Shown here piece after piece: positions 57,066 through 64,000 of a stretch of DNA of 64,000 nt. The notes beneath the pieces are model-generated. The model ran no database searches. It was not told where the DNA came from and was given only the letters and a program-made list of their open reading frames with translations. This stretch comes from Pyricularia pennisetigena. Lineage: Eukaryota > Ascomycota > Sordariomycetes > Magnaporthales > Pyriculariaceae. The position numbers were made by a program, and so were the translations under genes. The stretch spans positions 1,655,200 to 1,719,199 of the forward strand of contig NC_043740.1 of NCBI RefSeq assembly GCF_004337985.1. The letters are read 5' to 3'. The number at the start of each line of letters is the position of its first letter. Position 1 is the stretch's first letter.

Positions 57066-60000
57066 ATGGCGGACAAGAAGGACGATGGGGCCACGCCCCC
57101 GAGGAGACAGAGAGCGTAAGTTGAGCAGAAATCTTTCCACCTTCTCCTGAACAACACGCCGGCCCATCAAGCCGCCGGTTTTGCTCTCCTTTCTAACCCA
57201 AGATGCGCTCCAGTCCTACCATTACCATTGACACAACCGCCGTCAGCGCATCTCCCTCTGCCGGTGTACCTGCGGACAGGTCGGGTCAGTCACAAGGCCA
57301 GCCAAGCTCGCCTATCTCGCCCACAGACGATGGAAACTCGCCGACAACAATCGTGGAGCCCTTGTCGCAAAGCTGGTCGCGCGGTCAACCCAGCAATGGC
57401 GGTCACTCAGCTAGCAGTTCCATTAGCGGTCGACCCGAGTTTCACCCTGCGACGTCCTTCGAAAGCAACGCGAGCAGACCTACCAGCCCTCACAATGTAT
57501 CCAGCCCGGTCGCCTCGAGGGGCCAAGGACACGCCCAGGGATTCTTGGCAGTTCCTCACAATCATAGGTCGCGCCAGAATTCGGTAGATTCTGATGATGG
57601 GTCAAGATCAATGGCATCTCAAGGTGAAACTATCGCCGTGTCCCCGTCGTATACGACCGAGAAGGCGCCCAAGTCCACGGACCCCCTGACAAACGACAAG
57701 ATCATGAACGACCCTGACGCTCTCAAGCCCGACGTGGGGAAGGAGGATACATTTGTTGTCGAGGACAACCCGTTTGCCTTCAGTCCTGGACAACTGAGCA
57801 AAATGTTCAACCCAAAAAGTCTCGCTGCCTTCTACAAGCTGGGTGGTCTTTCGGGTCTGGAGAAGGGATTGCGCACCGATCGCAACGCTGGCTTGAGCGT
57901 GGATGAGCTCGGTCTTGAAGGCAGGGTTACGTTTGAGGAGGCCACGGGTCAGAAATCAGAAAAGGAGACAGACAAGCCTCAAGCTGACCGCCCAAGGTCT
58001 GGGTCAGAGGAGAGCTTCGTCGACAGAAAACGGGTATACAAGGACAACAGGCTACCGGAGAGGGCCGGCAAGTCCCTTCTGCAGCTTATGTGGATCACTT
58101 TTAACGACAAAATCCTCCTGCTTCTATCTGGTGCGGCTGCGATTTCTCTGGCAGTCGGTCTTTACGAGGCTTTTAGCCCCGACCACGACCCCTCTAAGCA
58201 AAAGGTGTGTAACTAATTTCCCCAGACCTATTACCTGTTTTCAACGCTAACCAGACGAACGAACTAGGTCGAATGGATTGAGGGAGTCGCAATTATTGTG
58301 GCAATTCTCATTGTGGTGCTTGTTGGGTCTTTGAATGATTGGCAGAAGGAACGGCAATTTGCCAAGCTCAACAAGAAAAAGACCGACCGGCCCATCAAGG
58401 TTATCCGTTCTGGAAAAGCTCAGGAGATCTCCGTTCATAACCTCCTTGTGGGCGATGTTGTGCATTTGGAAACCGGCGACTTGATTCCTGTCGACGGAGT
58501 TCTCATCGAGGGACACAACATCAAGTGTGACGAATCCCAAGCAACCGGAGAATCGGATCTCATCAAGAAGCGGAGTGCCGACGAAGTTTACGCGGCCATC
58601 GAGAACAATGGCGACTTGAAAAAGATGGATCCTTTTATCCAGTCCGGCGCTCGCGTCATGGAGGGAGTGGGTACGTTCTTGGTCACGGCCACTGGCGTCA
58701 ACTCGAGTTACGGACAGACCCTCATGTCGTTGCAGGACGACCCGGAGATAACGCCTCTGCAACAAAAGCTTAACGTCATCGCTGATGGAATCGCGAAAAT
58801 CGGAGGAGCTGCTGCACTGCTTCTCTTCCTGGTCTTGTTCATCAAATTCCTGGTCGGCCTGCCCAAGCAACCTCCGGAGATCACACCGGCTCAGAAGGGA
58901 CAGCAATTCATCCGCATCTTCATCGTCGTCGTCACCATTATTGTAGTGGCAGTACCTGAGGGTCTCCCGCTGGCTGTCACCCTGGCGCTTAGTTATGCGA
59001 CTAAAAAGATGGTCAAGCAGAACAACCTGGTTAGGCAGCTCAAGGCCTGTGAGGTCATGGGCAACGCGACCACCATCTGCTCAGACAAGACCGGGACTCT
59101 GACTCAGAACAAGATGAGGGTCGTTGAAGGCACCGTAGGCACCACTCACCGATTTTCTGCCGACGAACCTATCCTCAGCGACGGCGAAACCCCATCATCC
59201 CCCGAGGTGAAGCCTCTAAGCCCGGCCGAGTTTACGGGACTGCTGAGCCAGCCAGTCAAAGAAGTTCTTCTGAAATCCATCGTGCTCAACTCGACCGCTT
59301 TTGAGGGTGAGGTTGATGGCGAGCAGAGCTTTGTCGGCTCCAAGACGGAGACGGCCCTGTTGCTGTTTGCCCGTGAACATCTCGCCATGGGTTCCGTCAG
59401 CGAGCAGCGAGCGAACTCGAAGACACTGCAACTGATTCCGTTCGACTCCGGCCGCAAGTGCATGGGAATAGTTGCCGAGCTCCCCAAAGGTGGTGCGCGC
59501 CTATACGTCAAGGGTGCCTCGGAAATCCTGCTGGATAAATGTACACAAATCATCAGGGACCCTTCAAAGGATGTCACAACAGCCACCCTCACGGACGAGA
59601 ACCGGACGGGACTCAACCACCTTATCGAGAGCTACGCCAAGAAATCACTTAGAACCATTGGTATCTGCTACCGCGATTTCGACCGCTGGCCTCCGGCACG
59701 CGCCAGGCGCAACGATGGCGAGAACGACGAGGTCAAGTTCGAAGACATTTTTAAGCAAATGACGCTGCTCGGAATTGTTGGAATCAAGGATCCATTGCGA
59801 GACGGTGTCCGTGAAGCCGTCAAGGACTGCCAGCGGGCTGGAGTTGTGGTAAGAATGGTTACAGGCGACAATATCATGACGGCCGAAGCTATCGCCCGCG
59901 ATTGTGGTATTCTGCAGCCCGATAGCATCGTCATGGAGGGACCCAAGTTCCGAAACCTTTCCAAGCGCGAACAGGAGGACGTGGTTCCCCGCCTGCACGT

Positions 60001-61724
60001 TCTGGCTCGGTCTAGCCCTGAGGACAAACGGGTCATGGTTAAGCGCCTCAAGGACAAGGGTCATATCGTGGCCGTGACTGGCGACGGAACCAACGACGCC
60101 CCAGCCCTAAAAATGGCCGATGTTGGTTTTTCAATGGGTGTATCGGGTACCGAAGTTGCCAAAGAGGCCTCGGCGATTATCCTTATGGACGACAACTTCA
60201 CGTCCATCGTGGTAGCCCTGCGTTGGGGACGCGCCGTCAACGATGCTGTCAAGCGCTTTTTGCAGTTTCAGTTGACTGTGAACGTTACCGCAGTCCTGCT
60301 CACATTTGTATCCGCCGTTTCCAACGACAGACAAGAGTCTGTCTTGACCGCAACGCAGCTTCTATGGGTCAACCTCATCATGGATACGCTTGCGGCGCTG
60401 GCTCTCGCAACTGTAAGCAACCCCGAGAGAGAAAAGAGGGACGGAAGAGATAGCGGAATCAAACTGACTCGATCGTGTTTTTGTTACAGGATCCGCCTCA
60501 TCCAACTGTTCTGGACCGTAAGCCGGAGCCGCGTGGTTCGCCAATCATCTCTGTCACAATGTGGAAGATGATTCTGGGACAAGCTCTGTACCAGCTCGGA
60601 ATTACATACCTGCTGTACTTTGGTAGGCAGCGGGTGCTCCCAGCCTACGACCAGGATGTTCAGGATCAGCAGATCGCCACGCTCGTCTTCAATACATTTG
60701 TGTGGATGCAAATTTTCAACCAGTGGAAGTAAGTGCAGTCTAAGCTTCGGTACTGTCGTCGATGGACCAAAATGGCAGAGTATCTATTGTTTGTGGAGAC
60801 GATGCTGACCTTCGCTGCAGCAACCGCCGATTGGACAACCGTTTCAACATTCTGGAGGGGATCACCAAAAACCCCATCTTCATCGCTATAAGCTTAACTA
60901 TGTGCGGCGCTCAGGCCCTTATTACCACCTATGGAAGCTTTGCGTTCAACATTGCCGAGGCGGGACAGACGCCGGCAATGTGGGGTTACGCGATTTTCTT
61001 GGGATTCCTCTCGATCCCCTTCGGCATGATCATTCGCCTCATCCCTGATGCCTTTGTTTCCAGTCTGGTCCCCGAATCGCTACGGCGCAAGGCTCGCAGC
61101 AAGGTGCCGGGCGTCACGGTTTCTGACGACGAGGAACGATTCCAAGCTTACCCGGAGCCATTCTCTGAGGTCAGGGACGAGCTCGCGTTTATCAAACGCG
61201 TCAAGGGTGGTCGACTCAACAATCTCAAGTACTCACTCAAGAACCCGCGCGAGACATTTATGCCCAGGTACAAGAGCCCATCTGGCTCGCGTTCGCACTC
61301 GAGATCTCACTCGAGGAGCGACTCTATCCCCATGCCGACCACACCCACAAGAGCAGACAGTATCAGCTCGTTCGCCGCCACCCCCGACTCGAGACGACGG
61401 TCGAAGTCTTCGCGATCAAGGTCCAACTCGGCTTTGGGCGCGGCGACCGTCATGGCTGGTATCGTTGCGGGTGGCGTCGGCGCTACGTGGTCGCCGATCG
61501 ACCGAGACCGTGACTTTGGTGTGTTCCCAGCGAGGCAGCCTTCTCCTCTGAACAAGCGCCAAGACAGCGATCCGATGGACGCGGCAGGTGCTTCGACGTC
61601 AAACGTCAGCGGCCTGAGCGTTCCGGAAGACCCCAATGAGGATAAGCCTGGACCCACCGTCCCCAAGCTTGGAATCCCCAAACCCCCATCAGGACACAAA
61701 TCTCAGGAATCTAGCAAGGAATAG
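57066..61724 (+). CDS. PMC1: P2B-type calcium-transporting ATPase (PMC1/NCA family)
   Basis: Calcium pump that expels cytosolic Ca2+ into the vacuole or out of the cell. Exons are 57066-57115, 57214-58204, 58268-60412, 60490-60728 and 60821-61724, giving 1442 residues. The acceptor at 57213 was chosen because it alone keeps frame and gives PPRRQRAPTITIDTTAV. The N-terminal tail before TM1 is about 290 residues, Ser/Pro-rich. Pump signatures in order are DESQATGES (about 438, actuator), PEGLPLAVTLALSYATKKM (TM4 Ca2+ site), ICSDKTGTLTQNKM with phosphorylated D620, FVGSKTETALL, KGASEILLDKC (nucleotide binding), VTGDNIMTAEAIARDCGI, TGDGTNDAPALKMADVG (about 950) and the TM5-6 segment with LLWVNLIMDTLAALALA. 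Six C-terminal helices are present. The last 250 residues are a soluble tail with an RS-repeat stretch (SRSHSRSHSRSDS). Vacuolar versus plasma-membrane location cannot be read from the sequence. Confidence 0.95.
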
Positions 61725-64000
61725 TGAGCCGTAACAGCACTGTTTTTGGCTACACACCCTTCGCATCGTGGGGATTCTGTTGATGGCTGTACCGATACTT
61801 CTACATAGCCCATGGTTGCCATTACTACATTTCCCGAGCTTCGCAGCACAACAATAGGTATACGACTTTTGTACATCATGTACCTTTAGCTTTATTTTTC
61901 TTTATTTGTTCTTCTCTTCTTCCCCATTTGATCCCACTCTGAGTCTACAAGACGCAACTCTTGACTCAGAAAATGCGTGTTGGTTTATTCTTCAAATGAA
62001 TTTGATTTTTTCTTCTTCTTTTGGCAGGGCGTTGGGCGTTGACAAGGTTACATATTTGGGAAGAGGTGCAAACAAATCAAGTCCAAGAGAGAGGAGAAAA
62101 AGAAAAAAAAAAGAAAAAAAAACAACAAAAAAGATGCCCGAAAAAAGAACGAAGACGGGTGTTTTTGGGGATGCAAGTTAATTGAATCTCCAGAGTCTCT
62201 CCCTGGCTGACAACATACGAGATAGTCTTCCTTATGTCTATTTAATATAATTTTATACCCCACAAAGTTTTTATTATGATTATTTTTTCCACATACTCAT
62301 CTATGTGCGGAAGTTTTGTTCCCGAAGTATAATGCGTCAAGTTTCAAGCGTTTCACACCGCCAGAAAGAGGGATGGACGGAACAGACGGGGTTTTCAAAA
62401 TAAGGGAAAAAAAAAAGTCTTGGCTGCCAAGCGGTGAGGTGGCGATGTATTGCTGTTGTATTTTTGTTTTTTCTCACGTGCGGAGAGTTGCGCCATTGAT
62501 TTGGTGAGCAGGGGGGGGAATCTTGATTACGCCACCTTTCTCTCGAATGAGTTTTCCTCAAAAGCCTTTTTTCGGAATGTACAACGCGGAGCCGGATGGG
62601 AGAAGAGGTAGGGGTGTCAGGTGTGATTAATTTTGTGAAGGGGGGAAACGGCTTGGAATGGGTTCAGGATGAATAGTGACAAAATTTACGGCGGCGTCAG
62701 AGTTGGAACGCGCCGCGCATTTCAATACTTGTTCTCTCTCTCTCTCTCTCTCCTTTTTTTTTTTTTTGTTTGTTGCTGTTGTTGTTGTTGTTGTTGTTGT
62801 TGTTCTTACTTGGCAGACGCGCGAGGGGGTATGTGAGATGAGAGATGAGTGAGCCCGAGTTGAATTGAAGCACGTGCGTTTTGGACATTGGTTGTTTGCC
62901 AACATGTTCGCATGTCGCATGCACCTATCGATTTTTTTTTCCCCTTCTTTCTTTCTTTCTCAAATTATCATAACTTTCGGCTGCTCAAAGTCCAACGGAC
63001 GTTGCTGCGTAAAAGTAAAACGTCCCAGGGGGAAAAAGACTATGCACTTAGTTTGCTGGTGCAACTTGCAAGGGTCAGGTCAAGCACACAGTCTGATTAC
63101 GAATTACGGTCCGTCCCATCAATGCATCGAAACTCACCTCTCAGGAGATACAGTATGGACACGTAAAAGTGATCAATGGGATGGATGGGTAAACACTCTC
63201 ACTGAGTCCAAGGTTAACGTTCGTCGAGAGATGACTTTATTTCAATGTCGACATGGATTTCGAGCCCTGAAAAGTTTAGATATAGATAACCAGGTGTCTC
63301 GTAAAGGTACTGTTGTTACTTAAGATAGGTCGGCAAGGTGGGTGGGAGTAGCTATGTTGTAGATTGTAGCCAAGATTGGCTGGTGCCTGTCTTATCCCAT
63401 TTCCCGACTTTCCGACTGGGTCCCCCGTTTTTTTTTTTTCTTTTGTGTCCTCCCTCTTTAGTCGCCATTCTATTACGGTATTCCTTTCAACCGACAAAGT
63501 TGGACGTGGTTTGTTATCCTTTCCTACCTTACCTCTACTTCCCTACCTAACCTAGCTAGAGGCTAGACTGAATCAAATTGCCGACACCAATTAAAGACTC
63601 TGATCAAAGTCGCACCTTCCCCATCCATTCCTCTTTTTTTTTCTTTTTTTCTTTTTTTTTTCTTCTTTTCCATTTTCTTTCATTGCTTTTTGTTCCACCC
63701 TTCCATCATTTGAGAGAGGAAAAGACTCTGGCTGCATCCATTATTAATCCCAACCTGTCTTTGCCTCAAAACTTACAACCACTTTTTTTTTTTTTTTTTA
63801 CTGCTTTTTGCTGCACACATCTGCACACTTCCGATTACATTGCCACGACTCGAGACTGCAGCATTTTCGGGAGTATATGTATACACAATCAAAGTAAATT
63901 TCGACGTCTATCCACCTATCGTCTCCGACCAATTTAGTTCTGGCCATTCCCCCTCTCAAAGTTTGCAACCATCGCCTCATCGCCCTACGTGGTACTTGGC
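61725..64000. other. right-end intergenic region, likely leader of a gene beyond the window
   Basis: It contains A-rich (62097-62133) and CT plus T plus TTG repeats (62733-62803). From 63400 onward it is strongly pyrimidine-rich with T runs (63429-63440, 63632-63662, 63784-63799) and CCCTACCTAACCTAGC (63541-63556). Such C/T-rich DNA usually precedes a start codon, so a plus-strand gene may begin just past 64000. No coding region is supported here. Confidence 0.5.
62733..62803. repeat. compound microsatellite (CT)n-T(n)-(TTG)n
   Basis: A CT run (62733-62752), a T run (62753-62766) and a TTG/TTGC run (to about 62803) adjoin one another in intergenic DNA. Confidence 0.92.

Noticed and set aside
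57203..57213. ATG at 57203 as the start codon of the calcium pump
   Set aside because: The 50-nt upstream exon (57066-57115) spliced to 57214 gives a continuous basic N-terminus in frame, and the ATG at 57203 then falls inside the intron.

Overview
The window looks like chromosomal DNA of a filamentous ascomycete, most likely a Sordariomycete. Genes carry short introns (about 45-125 bp) with GTAAGT/GTGAGT-type donors and CTAAC-like branch sites. Intergenic DNA is rich in homopolymers and microsatellites. Several proteins are typical of filamentous fungi (Aim21, Tvp18, DASH Duo1, SurE-TTL Pby1, an F-BAR/SH3 septation protein). A placement near Magnaporthales is a guess from protein flavour only. 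I found no transposon, rRNA, convincing tRNA or CRISPR. One 11-base assembly gap (N) lies at 34637-34647.

Layout: (1) 1-1231, minus: C2H2 zinc-finger protein with a His-Asp/Glu-Val repeat, running off the left edge. (2) 4607-6594, plus: MFS transporter of the allantoate/anion-cation symporter type. (3) 8512-15357, minus: CCR4-NOT scaffold NOT1. (4) 16876-20257, plus: F-BAR/SH3 protein of the Cdc15/Imp2/Hof1 type. (5) 21318-22650, plus: seipin. (6) 24580-26446, plus: fungal protein of unknown function. (7) 27878-28769, plus: NTF2, with two micro-exons. (8) 30477-31308, plus: TVP18. (9) 34883-37740, plus: AIM21-like actin-patch protein. (10) 38749-41319, minus: MCM10. (11) 42283-43623, plus: RNase H2 subunit B. 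(12) 43883-44633, minus: DASH subunit DUO1. (13) 45503-46967, plus: unrecognised protein rich in CDK-type sites. (14) 48204-51101, plus: PBY1-like SurE-TTL protein. (15) 57066-61724, plus: P2B calcium pump (PMC1/NCA type). Exon boundaries were set by hand from splice motifs and reading-frame continuity, and every multi-exon model closes in frame.

Most genes are unrelated housekeeping functions. The exception is 38.7-47 kb, where MCM10, RNase H2B and DUO1 (replication, genome integrity, kinetochore) sit in two divergent pairs next to the unrecognised S/T-P-rich protein. Both divergent promoters contain an ACGCGT (MluI cell-cycle box) core. This cell-cycle island, with its uncharacterised member, is the most interesting part of the window. 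Other notable points are the very small exons in NTF2, TVP18 and the MFS gene, the His-rich repeat in the zinc-finger protein, an 81-bp coding repeat in the F-BAR gene, and a 6-kb gene-free stretch upstream of the calcium pump.
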